From positions 4,216,001 to 4,280,000 of the forward strand of contig NZ_CP049786.1 of NCBI RefSeq assembly GCF_011290365.1: a stretch of DNA of 64,000 nucleotides, given 5' to 3'. The notes below the pieces were generated by a model. The model saw nothing but the letters and a program-made list of their open reading frames with translations, searched no databases and was not told the origin of the DNA. This document shows, piece by piece, positions 9,367 to 18,914 of the stretch; positions within the stretch are counted from its first letter, which is position 1; each line of letters starts with the position of its first letter. This DNA is from Leclercia sp. 29361 (lineage in GTDB: Bacteria; Pseudomonadota; Gammaproteobacteria; Enterobacterales; Enterobacteriaceae). The position numbers and the translations under genes are program-made.

Positions 9367-9717
9367 CTATCTAACCAAAGAGCTTGCCTTTACCTTTATG
9401 TCTGGAATTACTCTAACCTCTAGAATATTCACTAACTCACTATTAGTAGATTCAACATAAAGATATTCTCCGATGTTGTCTTTTCTTATGGAAAAACTGC
9501 TAACAAGATCTAGTGAATAGTGAAAAAATTCTTTTCCATCTAAACTCAACCAGCACTGAATCCAACCTTCAATAATACTAAAAGAAAAATCGATGGATAG
9601 ATTGTCATTGCTTTTATAAGAATATAAAAAACTCACATTCTCATTTTCAAAAGAGACGGGCTCACTTTCGAAAAAAGATAGCAATGCAATTTCATCAGGA
9701 TGCTTTTCTATGAACAT
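9367..9717 (-). CDS. CDI immunity protein, same family as the main CdiI (cassette 5)
   Basis: 116 residues, MFIEKHPDEIALLSFFESEP at the start and SSLVR at the end. It is clearly homologous to the main CdiI at 18948-19301 (MFIKSFPDEIELLGFFESEP; same SSLVR end), with strong divergence in the middle. It should neutralise the toxin encoded just upstream. The start overlaps the toxin stop by one base (TAATG). The gene is AT-rich compared with the bcs and lsr genes, as usual for exchanged toxin-immunity cassettes. Specificity relative to the main pair cannot be told from sequence. Confidence 0.75.
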   Translation of the reverse strand: MFIEKHPDEIALLSFFESEPVSFENENVSFLYSYKSNDNLSIDFSFSIIEGWIQCWLSLDGKEFFHYSLDLVSSFSIRKDNIGEYLYVESTNSELVNILEVRVIPDIKVKASSLVR

Positions 9718-10510
9718 TATTTAGCCGCTCCATTTATTGGTTTTGTCGTGATAAATTTGTGAGAACCATCCCCCATTACCTGGAAAGTACTCTCAAACAT
9801 GGTAGCCTTTCCTGACGGGCCGATAAAAAAAGACTCTTTGACTTCAAAGTTACCATACTGATCAGTGTATTTTTTTACAATGTTATCAGGGTTTTTAGCT
9901 GCTTGATCAAAATGTTCAGCCAAAGTTGCATGACCATTCAGGTCGTCAGTAACCCCCAATCTTTTCATCTCTAGTGCAAGCTGGTTGGAACGATCTAGAT
10001 TATGTTTACTACCTGTTGCCCGACCAAACAAATAATTAAACTTGTTGGCATCAACTACAGAACTCGCAACAATTTTCACAGCCACCAGGTCTGGTAATTT
10101 CTTACCCGGAAGGATTATACCTGCCAACATTCCGCCTGTAGCTTCCAGCGCAGCCTGATTTCCGTCAGCAGCATGTTTAACCGTATCTGCCACTTCAGAC
10201 CAGGTTTCACTCTGCATTAGAGCAGTGATCGTTTCCGCCACCGCCTAATTCTTCCCGGCCAGGTCACTCATTGCTTTGCTGCAATAGCTGTCACCCGCTG
10301 CACAGGAAGCCAGCGCCATGGCCGCATCAGCTGCGTAGTCCACAGAGCCTAACGCTGCATCACCGGTATCAGCAAGGCCATTGATAATGGCGTTCGCGAT
10401 GGCAGACGTTGTACCTTCACCCAGCTTTTCCCGGACCTGATTTTTCAGGGATTCAGCAGCCTGTTTCGCCGCTGCACGGGCCTGGTCCCCCGCCAGCGAG
10501 TTACTTTCGG
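9717..10510 (-). pseudogene. Orphan cdiA-CT cassette 5, interrupted by an amber codon
   Basis: The cassette begins SNSLAGDQARAAAKQAAES, right after the stop of the preceding immunity gene. It follows the main CdiA-CT almost word for word through MSDLAGKN, then meets TAG (10245-10247) where the main gene has CAG in GKNQAVAD. The frame continues from a GTG at 10241 for 174 codons and encodes the toxin domain (KFNYLFGRATGSKHNLDRS, LAEHFDQ, FEVKESFFIGPSGKA). This is the same family as the toxin on the main CdiA. I cannot assign the enzymatic activity. Without a promoter and secretion domains it is a silent reservoir unless recombined or read through. Confidence 0.8.
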
Positions 10511-10765
10511 CTAGAAACCTTTTACTTTAAAAAGATAAAATAATGCCCAACCGAGTCCTAGAAAAGCTCCCCCTACTCCACCCAGCTTTGCTGCATAAAT
10601 TACATCACTCCACATGAATTCAACAGCTCCGAACTTAAACCATGCTAGCATTATAAATGCTAGTTTAGTTATGATAGCTGCTAAAACCATGCCAATAAAA
10701 CATAATAACAATATTGAACTACATATAATAAATTTACCCAAAATCACTCGAGATGAAGTTTTCAT
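10511..10765 (-). CDS. Small membrane immunity-like protein (cassette 4)
   Basis: 84 residues with two or three membrane helices (about 9-32 CSSILLLCFIGMVLAAIITK, 33-46, and 60-80 GGVGGAFLGLGWALFYLF) and a short basic end. Its ATG overlaps the stop of a toxin remnant by 4 nt (ATGA), the coupling seen in the other pairs. Membrane-bound immunity proteins usually oppose toxins that act on the inner membrane, as in E. coli EC93 CDI, so the lost toxin may have been of that kind. That is inference; the family is not recognised. Confidence 0.6.
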   Translation of the reverse strand: MKTSSRVILGKFIICSSILLLCFIGMVLAAIITKLAFIMLAWFKFGAVEFMWSDVIYAAKLGGVGGAFLGLGWALFYLFKVKGF

Positions 10766-10955
10766 TTTTTAAGTTCCTCAGTTACTTTTTCTGTAGCTTT
10801 GCCACCAAGCTCAGATCCTATTGAACCACCTAATCACCTGCGGCCCCCGGAACGTTTTTTCTCTGCGGCACTGATCAGAATTTTGTTATCGATGATATCG
10901 TCAGGTCGCGCCCGATATCTGCCATCACGTTACCCCGTAGATACGCTACCGCCCT
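10762..10955 (-). pseudogene. Scar of orphan cdiA cassette 4 (FHA fragment joined to a toxin tail)
   Basis: Minus-strand reading shows a short FHA-repeat piece (GNVMADIGRDLTIS, compare [11 protein letters not shown] in the main CdiA). It is joined at about 10892 to [11 protein letters not shown], a segment otherwise found inside the cassette-1 pretoxin. A stop follows, then a toxin C-terminus GSIGSELGGKATEKVTEELKK before the membrane immunity gene. At least two deletions or recombinations are needed to make it. The adjoining 10956-11191 contains no gene I can recognise. Confidence 0.7.
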
Positions 10956-11191
10956 GCCGTGACGTCCCTGTCTGCACAGTGCATTTTAGCAACGCTTTCT
11001 CCACTGTCATTAGCGGTTCTCTTTACGATGCTGGCGAGGTAGGAATGGGTAATTCAGCCGGAACCGGACGTTAAGAAGAAGCTGAAAATCTCTTAAGATC
11101 TCCGCTCAAAATCAGAGTCAATGCAATGATTTTATTATAATTATCACAAAAAAAGCCACTTCTAGAAAAATGGATATGTCAAGTTATAGAT

Positions 11192-11223
11192 AAAAAACCC
11201 AACCACAAAGGTTGGGTTTTTTA
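11192..11223 (-). terminator. Intrinsic terminator after the cassette 3 immunity gene
   Basis: CCCAACC, loop ACAAA, GGTTGGG, flanked by A6 and T6, so it can work in both directions. It lies just past the stop of the leftward immunity gene at 11232. Confidence 0.85.
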
Positions 11224-11231
11224 TTCAGGCA

Positions 11232-11600
11232 TCATATTAATTTTAATAACTTCATATCGTAAAGAAGATCTTTACGCTCTTCTTCACCCAACTCTTTCAA
11301 CAGTTCCTCAAGAGGATGAGCTGATAAGATCTGATTAATTTCTTTTTGGTGATACGCTTCAACATGTTCAGGGCCACGCGCCGCCATTAGTATTAAATTA
11401 ATAACAGCTAACATTAATTGTTCAATAGGGAGCTGATAGGCACCTTCATATTGATAAGATGCATAACCTCTTCCATCTGCACCCTCTGGCCACTGAGAGT
11501 TTCCGCTGGCAATATCATCCAATTTTACGCGACAACCTTCATAACAACACTCTAAAAAATCTCTTTTAATTTCATAATAATCAATACGTTCATCATTCAT
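11232..11600 (-). CDS. Predicted immunity protein for the deaminase-like CDI toxin (cassette 3)
   Basis: 122 residues, acidic and helical. It contains DYYEIKRDFLECCYEGCRVKLDDIASG, YEGAYQLPIEQLMLAVINLILMAARG and a C-terminal LEELLKELGEEERKDLLYDMK. Its ATG overlaps the toxin stop by one base (TAATG). It probably binds and blocks the deaminase-like toxin encoded just upstream. I do not assign a named Imm family. A strong terminator follows. Confidence 0.7.
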   Translation of the reverse strand: MNDERIDYYEIKRDFLECCYEGCRVKLDDIASGNSQWPEGADGRGYASYQYEGAYQLPIEQLMLAVINLILMAARGPEHVEAYHQKEINQILSAHPLEELLKELGEEERKDLLYDMKLLKLI

Positions 11601-13023
11601 TATTTCTTCCTCGGGGTTAGTAGCACACCATTGTTACCGAGGACATTGACCCGAATGCCAGGATACTTTTGCTGGAACTGATCAACTACACCTAAGCAAC
11701 TGCCACATGCCGGACGTTCCGTGAAAATTGTAACTGTGCCTCTTGCTGAGGTGTTATTGCCTAGCTGATCGGCCAAGTTATCAAGAATCTTATATTCAGA
11801 ATCCGTATTTCTTGGAATCAAAGCGCCTTCTTTATTTGGCAACGTTTGGGATTGGAAATTCTGACTTCCTTTACCTACTAACCCTTTGCCTGCTTCATTA
11901 ACACTATTATGCGCCGCCATCTGCACTGGCATACCTGGGATATCCACATCGGCAACAGCAACATTACCCGAACGCTTAGGCGATGACGGTAATCCAGCCC
12001 GTATATCCGTTACCTGCTGCTTCATTGCCGCACTTTGCTGAATAGCTTTTTCGCTTTCTACATAGCTGTTCCAATTTGCAGAACTTCCTGAAAGGCCAGA
12101 TTCCTGAAAAATCACATCTTTGCCTAAAGAACTCAGCTTATTTGCAGCTGCAGTGCCAATTACCGGAGCCATTGAAGCAGCAATAACCTTCATTCCGTTA
12201 TAGGTTCCGACATATGCCTCTGCGGTGGATTTATCTATGCCAAACTGCCCCATAGCATAGTTCACCATCGCATCCTTCACCTGCTGCTGATTCTGCGCAT
12301 CAACGCTGGTGATATTCAGCAGATTTACTATCTGTCCGTAAGCATCCGAGTATTACTGGCTGGCTTTCGAGTTATAGTTGCCGGTATTTTCGTATTCCCC
12401 TTTTGCCGCGATAACCTCTAGCCTTGCTCCGGCACAGGCCGCACTTCCGGCATTACCGTTGCCACACGCATCAATAACTTTCTGGTCGCTGGCGATATCT
12501 TTTTCACGCAGAGCATCATACTTCTGCTGAGCTTTCTCGCGTTCAGTCGGGTCTTTGCTGTTTTGAAGTATCTGCTTAGCTATTTCAAGCTCAGTCTTCT
12601 CCGACAAGCTCAGATAGTTATTCTCAACCGCATTCTTCCCGGCCTGCCCTCCGGCAACCGCAGACCCCGTGCTGTCCCCCGCCAGTCCGCCTGCCATCCC
12701 CGCCGAAATCGTTGCCAGGGCGCTGACCGTCTGCTTCTGCTCTTCACTCAGTTTCGACAGGTCGGTCACGTCAGGATAGAGCATCCCCGCTATCGCCTTC
12801 GCCGCCAGCTCGCCCGTGGCCGCGCCTGCGGCACCTGCCGCCGCGCTGTTACCCTGGATGGCCGCCACCGCGCCGCCCAGAATGGCATGGGCAATGGCCC
12901 TGCCCGCGACATCATCCTCACCAAGACCAGAATGATGACCGATGTAGTAAGCCAGTTCCGATGCCGACGCCAGCGCACCGGCTATATCCATGGCTTGGAT
13001 CGCTTCTGCTCCTTGTCGAATAA
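11600..13023 (-). pseudogene. Orphan cdiA-CT cassette 3 with deaminase-like toxin, interrupted by TAA
   Basis: The left junction fuses a DKEQKR remnant to [20 protein letters not shown] by a deletion that changes frame. The pretoxin end then reads through to KNAVENN (VENN at 12617-12628). After about 88 more residues the frame meets TAA (12353-12355) in SKASQ-stop-YSDAYGQ. It continues in the same frame, with a possible GTG restart at 12280 giving 226 residues. The C-terminal domain has DSE (160-162 of that frame) and CGSC (192-195) in TERPACGSC, the zinc-site pattern of the nucleic-acid deaminase fold, perhaps the BURPS668_1122-like group of polymorphic toxins. The substrate cannot be told. 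Confidence 0.75.
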
Positions 13024-13064
13024 TAAAGAAGAAGCAAGACAAATCCCGGCAAGCCTAGATTTTT

Positions 13065-13295
13065 TTATTTAGAAAGCCATTTTTTAAATTGTTTTAGAAC
13101 AAAATCGTAAGCTTCCTCTTCCTGTAAAAATGAAGAAAGGAGTGATGGTCTATCTCTTTCAACATAATAAATATTCCATTGTGTATTTTCATGAACAACA
13201 CACACACAGTCACTATTTTTCAATACTCCCAGCGAGTAACTGTTAGGATGAACACCGAGTATACCTAATTGGCGTTCAAGCTCTGATTTAGTCAT
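13065..13295 (-). CDS. Probable immunity protein for the TNT-type toxin (cassette 2)
   Basis: 76 residues, [20 protein letters not shown] at the start, then [11 protein letters not shown] and [18 protein letters not shown]. It is small, soluble and single-domain. The ATG overlaps the toxin stop by 4 nt. Small proteins of this type follow TNT-domain toxins in other enterobacterial CDI loci, so it is likely the cognate inhibitor of the NAD glycohydrolase. That pairing is inferred from place and general resemblance. Confidence 0.75.
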   Translation of the reverse strand: MTKSELERQLGILGVHPNSYSLGVLKNSDCVCVVHENTQWNIYYVERDRPSLLSSFLQEEEAYDFVLKQFKKWLSK

Positions 13296-16249
13296 TTATT
13301 CACTTCCTTTAAATAGTCTTTATCTAAATACCATTGAACTGGTTTTGGCAATTCATATTGAGTACCCTGCCCTTTCTGACCGAACCAAGGCAAGATTTTA
13401 CCTTGGGATACATCATCAATGGGTTTCAATATTTCATATTGAAAATAAGGCTTCGTAGTTTCATAAGAGGATGGTAGTGCTCGTTGTTCAAAGGGCACAC
13501 CTGCTGGTGATACGAAACTACCTCCAGGATAACCGTACCTATCAACTATCTTACCTGTTGGCAAAGTCACTTTTTCAACTGGCCCATAAGCTCCACGACT
13601 CGGCGGCCATAGGCCAAGATTTTCCTGAACGGCTCCTTCTGCTTTACTAAATTGCCCAAAGCTCGAAGAGGCTCTGGCTGCCTGGCTGGCTGCAATATTG
13701 TCCTTAATAGTACTAACTACTGTCTTCGCAGCCATAGCTTCAGCTGCAGTTTTACCAATTCCTACTGCACCACCAGCCCCCACACCACCAGGCACTATCG
13801 CTTCCGAGGCCATGATCCCTGCATTGTTCAAGCACAGTACCGCATTATTGGTACAAGCTGCGATTGCGGCTTTCGCTGCAGCGGCTATTTCCGGAGTTGC
13901 TGCAACCAGAACACCACCGCCAAGTCCTGCCGGAAGTGCAACCATCAGAGCGTCCTGCAATGCCAGTCCTTTCTGACAAGCCGCTCCGCCAGGGTCGGTA
14001 TTGCAGGACATGACGTTTTTCGCATGTTCCTGCATGGCTTTTATCTGGCCTTCTTCAGTTCCGCCGCCAAGTAAATTATTCTCAGCCGCATTCTTCCCGG
14101 CCTGCCCCCCGGCAACCGCAGACCCCGTGCTGTTCCCCGCCAGCCCTCCGGCCATCCCCGCCGAAATCGTCGCCAGGGCGCTCACCGTCTGCTTCTGCTC
14201 TTCACTCAGCTTCGACAGGTCGGTCACGTCAGGATAGAGCATACCCGCTATCGCTTTCGCCGCAAGTTCGCCCGCTGCCGCGCCTGCGGCTCCTGCCGCC
14301 GCACTGTTCCCCTGCAGGGCTGCTACCGCGCCTCCCAGAATGGCGTGGGCAATGGCTTTGCCCGCGACATCATCCTCACCAAGACCAGAATGATGCCCGA
14401 TGAAGTAAGCCAGCTCCGGTGCCGACGCCCCCGCCAGGGCACCGGCGATATCCCCGCCTGCCAGCCCCGACAGCGCCGCCGTCGCCGCCTGGATACCCCG
14501 CTGGATGGTGCTGCCCGTGCCGTACTTCTCCATCGCCGTCTTGTATTCGGACGTCTCGCGCAGCGCCTTCTGATACTCAGCTTTGGTATCTTTACTGGCA
14601 TCCGGCCCCGGCTCATAAATTTCCTTTTCTGCCAGCCTGGCCCGCGCCGCATTCAGGCCTTCTATCTCGCCCTGGGTGCGGGCAATGTCTGCCGCCTGCG
14701 AGCCAATCTCACCAATCAGCTGCACTTCCTGGAGACGTTGCTGCTCCTTCTCCTTGTCGAATATCGGGCTGATGCTGCCGTTCGCATGTTCCGTATCCCG
14801 GCTCAGGTCCGCCACATGCTGCTGCTGGTTCGCCGTATCACGGACGGTCAGCGTCCCTTCGCTCACCGCCGCCCGGGTGGTGCCCTCTGCATCACCGCTG
14901 TTACCGCCCCCGGCCAGCAGGCCGTTCGCCATGTTTCCGGCAAACTGGCTGCCAATGCTGCCCCCGGAGCTGATCCCCGCCCCCTGATGTTCGGTTTTGA
15001 ACTCTGCCCGGTTGTGGATATCGCTGAAGCCCAGCGTGCCGGTGTCGAGGCGGTTCCTGTTCGCCTCCGCCGTCGAGGCGATCACCCCGCCGTCGAGCTG
15101 AGTGTGGTTGCCCACGGTCACGTCAAAGCCGCCCTTCCCGGCAAAAATCCCGCTCTGCTCCTGGACCGAGTCGTAGTCGCTGGACATTTTGTCCCGGCTG
15201 GCGCTGATGCTGCCGGAGAAGCCGCCCGCCTCGAAGGTGTAACCCAGGCCGCCGCTGACGCTGTGCTGCCTGCTGTCGTAGTGGTCGCTGTCCTGCAGGC
15301 TGGTTATCGTCAGGTTGCGACCGATATCCGCCACCACGGTTTCGCCACTCACCTGGGCGCCGGCCAGCGTGGTATCACGCCCGCTGTTAATCGTGAGCTG
15401 ATTACCCGCATCCACCGTGGTCTCGTTCTGCCAGACCCCGTTACCTTTCTCGTGTCCTTTGCTGCTGTTGGCGTTCGCGGAGATACTGAGCCCCGCCCCA
15501 CCGGAACCCACCCCCAGCCCGACGCCGATGCTGCCCCCGCTGCTGCTGTTTTTACCCGACGTCTGCTGCGTGTCCTGCGAGGCCAGCAGGTTCACGTCCC
15601 GGGCTGCATCAAGCATCACGTCCTGCCCGGCCTTAATCTGGCTGCCCGCCACGGTGATGTCGCTCCCGGTGGCCCTGAGGGTGACGTTGCTGCCCGCGTT
15701 GAGGGTGCTGCCCGTGGTGGTCTCACTCTGCATATGCGAGGACGACCTGGACGACTGCGAACCCAGCGACGCGCTGATACCCACGGTATTGTTGTTACCG
15801 CGGTCAGAGGTCCCCCTCGCCTGGTCCAGCGCCACCGCCTGCCCGGCCTGCACGCCGGAGAGCGCCGCCTGTGTCCCCTTCAGGGCGGCCAGACGCGAAT
15901 CGCTGCTCTGCTTCGCGCTTTGCGCCGTCGTGACCGCGCTATTCAGCGCGCTCCCCGCCGTGCCCGACAGCGCCACCGTCAGGCCGCTGCTCTTCTGCTC
16001 ATACTTCTCATCGCGGGTGCGTTTATCGTGGCCCGGCTCGATCACCACGCTGTCACCGCGAACCGCAATATCCTTCTGCGCGATGATATCCGCCCCACCG
16101 ATGTGGGCCTGCTTACCTGCCGTGATGCTGACGTCGCCGCCCGTCGACCCGACGGTGCTGAAGCTCCCGCTCTGGGTGGTGCCCTGCTCGCGCAGATCGT
16201 GGGTGGACTTGCTGCTGCCGATGGTGAAGCCAATCCCGCCGGTGCCCAT
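13292..16249 (-). CDS. Orphan CdiA C-terminal region with TNT-type NAD glycohydrolase toxin (cassette 2)
   Basis: 985 codons without signal peptide or TPS domain, so it is not secreted as it stands. The first part is a near-copy of the FHA-2 and pretoxin part of the main CdiA, ending in AENN (14075-14086). It is followed by an entry domain ([20 protein letters not shown], hydrophobic Ala/Gly-rich stretches). The C-terminal domain carries [16 protein letters not shown] and [16 protein letters not shown], typical of the tuberculosis necrotizing toxin fold that hydrolyses NAD(P). Immediately upstream the copied sequence has TGA (16280-16282) where the main gene has TGG (TSWRF). It is probably a reservoir cassette that can replace the expressed toxin by recombination. 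Confidence 0.8.
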   Translation of the reverse strand: MGTGGIGFTIGSSKSTHDLREQGTTQSGSFSTVGSTGGDVSITAGKQAHIGGADIIAQKDIAVRGDSVVIEPGHDKRTRDEKYEQKSSGLTVALSGTAGSALNSAVTTAQSAKQSSDSRLAALKGTQAALSGVQAGQAVALDQARGTSDRGNNNTVGISASLGSQSSRSSSHMQSETTTGSTLNAGSNVTLRATGSDITVAGSQIKAGQDVMLDAARDVNLLASQDTQQTSGKNSSSGGSIGVGLGVGSGGAGLSISANANSSKGHEKGNGVWQNETTVDAGNQLTINSGRDTTLAGAQVSGETVVADIGRNLTITSLQDSDHYDSRQHSVSGGLGYTFEAGGFSGSISASRDKMSSDYDSVQEQSGIFAGKGGFDVTVGNHTQLDGGVIASTAEANRNRLDTGTLGFSDIHNRAEFKTEHQGAGISSGGSIGSQFAGNMANGLLAGGGNSGDAEGTTRAAVSEGTLTVRDTANQQQHVADLSRDTEHANGSISPIFDKEKEQQRLQEVQLIGEIGSQAADIARTQGEIEGLNAARARLAEKEIYEPGPDASKDTKAEYQKALRETSEYKTAMEKYGTGSTIQRGIQAATAALSGLAGGDIAGALAGASAPELAYFIGHHSGLGEDDVAGKAIAHAILGGAVAALQGNSAAAGAAGAAAGELAAKAIAGMLYPDVTDLSKLSEEQKQTVSALATISAGMAGGLAGNSTGSAVAGGQAGKNAAENNLLGGGTEEGQIKAMQEHAKNVMSCNTDPGGAACQKGLALQDALMVALPAGLGGGVLVAATPEIAAAAKAAIAACTNNAVLCLNNAGIMASEAIVPGGVGAGGAVGIGKTAAEAMAAKTVVSTIKDNIAASQAARASSSFGQFSKAEGAVQENLGLWPPSRGAYGPVEKVTLPTGKIVDRYGYPGGSFVSPAGVPFEQRALPSSYETTKPYFQYEILKPIDDVSQGKILPWFGQKGQGTQYELPKPVQWYLDKDYLKEVNK

Positions 16250-16337
16250 CAGGCCGGACTTTTTGGTCTCCTTAAAGCGTCAGGAGGTGTCGGTGTTGGT
16301 GGCCGCCAAGATGTCGACGTTGTTGCCTGCCGACAGC
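14075..16337 (-). repeat. Long direct repeat of the cdiA FHA-2/pretoxin region (orphan copy)
   Basis: Aligned by eye to 20087-22326 in the main cdiA (offset 5988 bp at the MGTGGIGF codon). Long runs are identical. Exceptions are a swapped segment around 14520-14690 ([18 protein letters not shown] against [19 protein letters not shown]) and the patch before AHAILGG. The right boundary lies at about 16337, next to a SymE fragment. Confidence 0.85.
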
Positions 16338-16390
16338 GGTTTTGCTGCCTGTTTTCCATTTTCTCCAGAGCTGTTAAAGAGCCTGTACTT

Positions 16391-16527
16391 ACACGACCGT
16401 CTGGTATTACGTCAGCCCAACCTGCGCCTGAACGGCAACTGGCTGGAAGAGGCGGCATTCAGCACCGACGCGCTGGTTACTCAGCATGGAACAGGGACCA
16501 CTGGTGATCCAGCCGGTTAAGGACTAA
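16391..16527 (+). pseudogene. SymE fragment B (3' half, frameshifted)
   Basis: The plus strand resembles symE at 8503-8742 from its CTGCATGACC through the stop. The ATG is ACG here. LRLNGNWLEEAAFSTDALV is kept, but two bases are missing where the intact gene has GTCACGGTCAGC. A degenerate copy of the symE hairpin (GATGCCGGC, then GCCGGGATC) follows at about 16541-16565. The fragment lies between cassette 1 immunity and cassette 2. Confidence 0.8.
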
Positions 16528-16572
16528 CGGGTAAAAAGAAGATGCCGGCGCTGAGGCCGGGATCTATTGCAG

Positions 16573-16887
16573 TTAATAAAAATCTGGCTCTACCAGACCC
16601 TCAGCTTTCACGATTTCAAGGAAGCGTTTATAGGCATCTTCATCTCGTTCTAATATATCATCCAGCAACTTCTCTTTAATCAGTGCCCAATGATGAATGC
16701 TCTTCGCATTATTTTCAAAATACATTGCCTTAAAATGTATTTCTGATTCAATTACAGTCACTTGACTCGCTCTATATGCAATCAAGCCTCCATAGTTTTT
16801 GGGAAGCCCATAAAAATATGTTTCTTCACCAAACCAATAAATTGAAAACACATTTATAACTGTTCCATCTTTCTCTCTGACTTTCAT
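16573..16887 (-). CDS. Predicted CDI immunity protein (cassette 1)
   Basis: 104 residues, [20 protein letters not shown] then [21 protein letters not shown], and an acidic helical end ([22 protein letters not shown]). The ATG overlaps the cassette-1 toxin stop by 4 nt (ATGA). It is AT-rich relative to the cdiA repeats. I do not recognise the family; its role as cognate immunity is from place and coupling. Confidence 0.7.
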   Translation of the reverse strand: MKVREKDGTVINVFSIYWFGEETYFYGLPKNYGGLIAYRASQVTVIESEIHFKAMYFENNAKSIHHWALIKEKLLDDILERDEDAYKRFLEIVKAEGLVEPDFY

Positions 16888-18705
16888 TTAACTAGCCCTT
16901 TAATATTTTCGATGACATCTGCCGGATTAGAGCTAACCCTTTGTGGAGTATCAATTTTAATATCGTAAGCTTTACCAGTAGTAGAGTTGTACTGATAATG
17001 AATAGTTATTGATTCTCCTTTGGCATTTTTCTGGACTACCTGCATTTTTTGGAAACCTGCACTTGTAGGGAAACGCGGATCATTATTCATGCCGAGCAGC
17101 TTCTCTCCTGCTGCCGGATTTTCCTGCACTTGTTTCCATACAATTTGTTCATTCAAATCCCTCGGTGCTGTAAATTGCTTACCCGGTTTCGCCGTCGATA
17201 TTTTCTCTGCGGCACTGATCAGAATTTTGTTATCGATGATACCGACAGCTTTACCTGCCAGCGATAATGCTTTTTCTGCCGGGATTGACGTCAGCAGAGC
17301 CAGCGCGTAATCCTTGGCCTCTTCCGCTGTCAGGAACGCCATTACCGTATCAGAGCCTGGATTGTTACTCAGGATGGCTTTGATAATATCCGCACTTTCC
17401 GGCAAATCACCCCGCACAATATCCTGTAATCCGGCCTGCACCTGCTCCGGCGAGAGATTGTTGTCCTGCGCATACTTAACCCAGGAGGTTGCAGCCTTAG
17501 CCGAGTCAGCAAGACCTTTGCCGAAGCTTTCAGGACCCAGCGAGTTATTCTCCGCTGCATTCTTCCCGGCCCCCGCGCCCGCAACCGCAGACCCCGTGCT
17601 GTTCCCCGCCAGTCCTCCGGCCATCCCCGCCGAAATCGTCGCCAGGGCGCTGACCGTCTGCTTCTGCTCCTCGCTCAGCTTCGACAGGTCGGTCACGCCA
17701 GGATACAGCACGCCCGCTATCGCTTTCGCCGCCAGTTCGCCCGTGGCCGCGCCTGCGGCTCCTGCCGCCGCACTGTTCCCCTGCAGGGCTGCTACCGCGC
17801 CTCCCAGAATGGCGTGGGCAATGGCTTTGCCCGCGACGTCATCCTCACTGAGACCCGACTTATGACCGATGGCATACGCCAGCTCCGGAGCCGCGGCACC
17901 TGCCAGCGCCCCGGCCATATTCCCGCCTGCCAGCCCCGACAGCGCGGCCGTGGCCGCCTGGATACCCCGCTGGATCGGGCTGCCGGTGCCGTACTGCGCC
18001 ATCGCGTTCCCGTAGGCCCGGTCTGCCACGGCTTTATCCGTCACCGGTTTACCTTCCCGGGCCAGCTGCTGGCGGGCTTCATCCAGCGCCTGCGGATCTT
18101 TAGCCGCTGCCCGGCCAGCCAGCTCTCCCTGCGTCCTGGCGATGTCCATGGCCTGGCTGCCAATCTCGCCGATCTGGCCCACCATCTGCAGCCGCTTCTG
18201 CTCTTTCTCCTTGTCGAAGATCGGGCTGATGCTGCCGTTCGCATGCTCCGTGTCCCGGCTCAGGTCCGCCACGTCCTGCTGCTGGTTTGCCTGGTCGCGG
18301 ACGGTGATGGTCCCCTCGCTCACCGCCGCCCGGGTGGTGCCTTCCGCGTGGCCGCTGCTGCCGCCCGCGACTATCATCCCGCCCGGCATATTGCCCTTGA
18401 ACTGGTCGCCGCCGAAGTCACCGCCGCCGCTCATGCTGATGCCGCTGTGGCTGACCTTATAGTCGGCTTCGTTATGGATATCGCTGAAGCCCAGGCTGCC
18501 CGTATCCAGGCGGTTTTTACCCGCGTCAGCGGTGGAGGCTATCGCGGCCCCGTCCAGCTGTGTGTGGCGGCCGACCGTGATGTCGAAACCACCGTCACCG
18601 GCATACAGCCCGGTCTGCTCCTGCACCGAATCAAAGGTGCTGTTCATTTTGTCCTGGCTGGCGCTGACATAGCCCGAGCCGGTCATGCTGCCGAAGGTGA
18701 CCCCA
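16884..18705 (-). CDS. Orphan CdiA C-terminal region with unassigned toxin (cassette 1)
   Basis: Homology to CdiA starts near 18705 ([20 protein letters not shown]). The open frame extends to 18791 only through sequence antisense to a SymE fragment. The FHA-2 end and pretoxin lead to AENN (17544-17555). Then comes an entry domain ([47 protein letters not shown]) and a toxin domain ([55 protein letters not shown]). The last part is familiar from other CdiA-like toxins, but I cannot name its activity; a nuclease is possible. No start codon, promoter or secretion signal of its own is seen. Confidence 0.75.
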
Positions 18706-18772
18706 CGCCCGATACGCGGTTTTATGCCCCGCGTTCCATTTTTCCCAAAGCTGTTAAAGAGCCTGTATCTGC

Positions 18773-18910
18773 ATGACCATCTGGTATTCATTCAGCCCCT
18801 GCCTGCGACTGAACGGTAACTGGCTGGCAGAAGCGGGATTCAGCACCGACACACCGGTCATGGTCAGCGTTGAGCAGAGAAGACCGGTGATCGAGCCGGT
18901 TAAGGGCTGA
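18773..18910 (+). pseudogene. SymE fragment A (C-terminal 45 codons, in frame)
   Basis: ATG ACC ATC TGG begins at the place equivalent to the internal CMTTYY of the intact SymE. The frame stays open through LRLNGNWLAEAGFSTDTPVM and VIEPVKG to TGA. The N-terminal strand (RRLKISYVSIR) is absent, so the fold is probably not formed. AAAGAG lies 11 bp before the ATG, so translation cannot be excluded. Confidence 0.8.
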
Positions 18911-18914
18911 CGGG

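Noticed and set aside
10799..11074. 91-codon plus-strand frame
   Set aside because: It runs over the reverse of the cassette 4 scar; the minus strand explains the sequence as FHA and toxin fragments.
12353..12355. Programmed read-through or selenocysteine-like recoding at the cassette 3 stop
   Set aside because: The stop is TAA, not TGA, with no visible downstream stem; decay of an unused cassette is simpler.
14345..16507. 720-codon open frame on the plus strand across the orphan cdiA copy (and similar frames at 20774-22505)
   Set aside because: It is antisense to GC-rich FHA-repeat coding sequence, and the same antisense frames appear in both repeat copies. No ribosome-binding site or recognisable domain.
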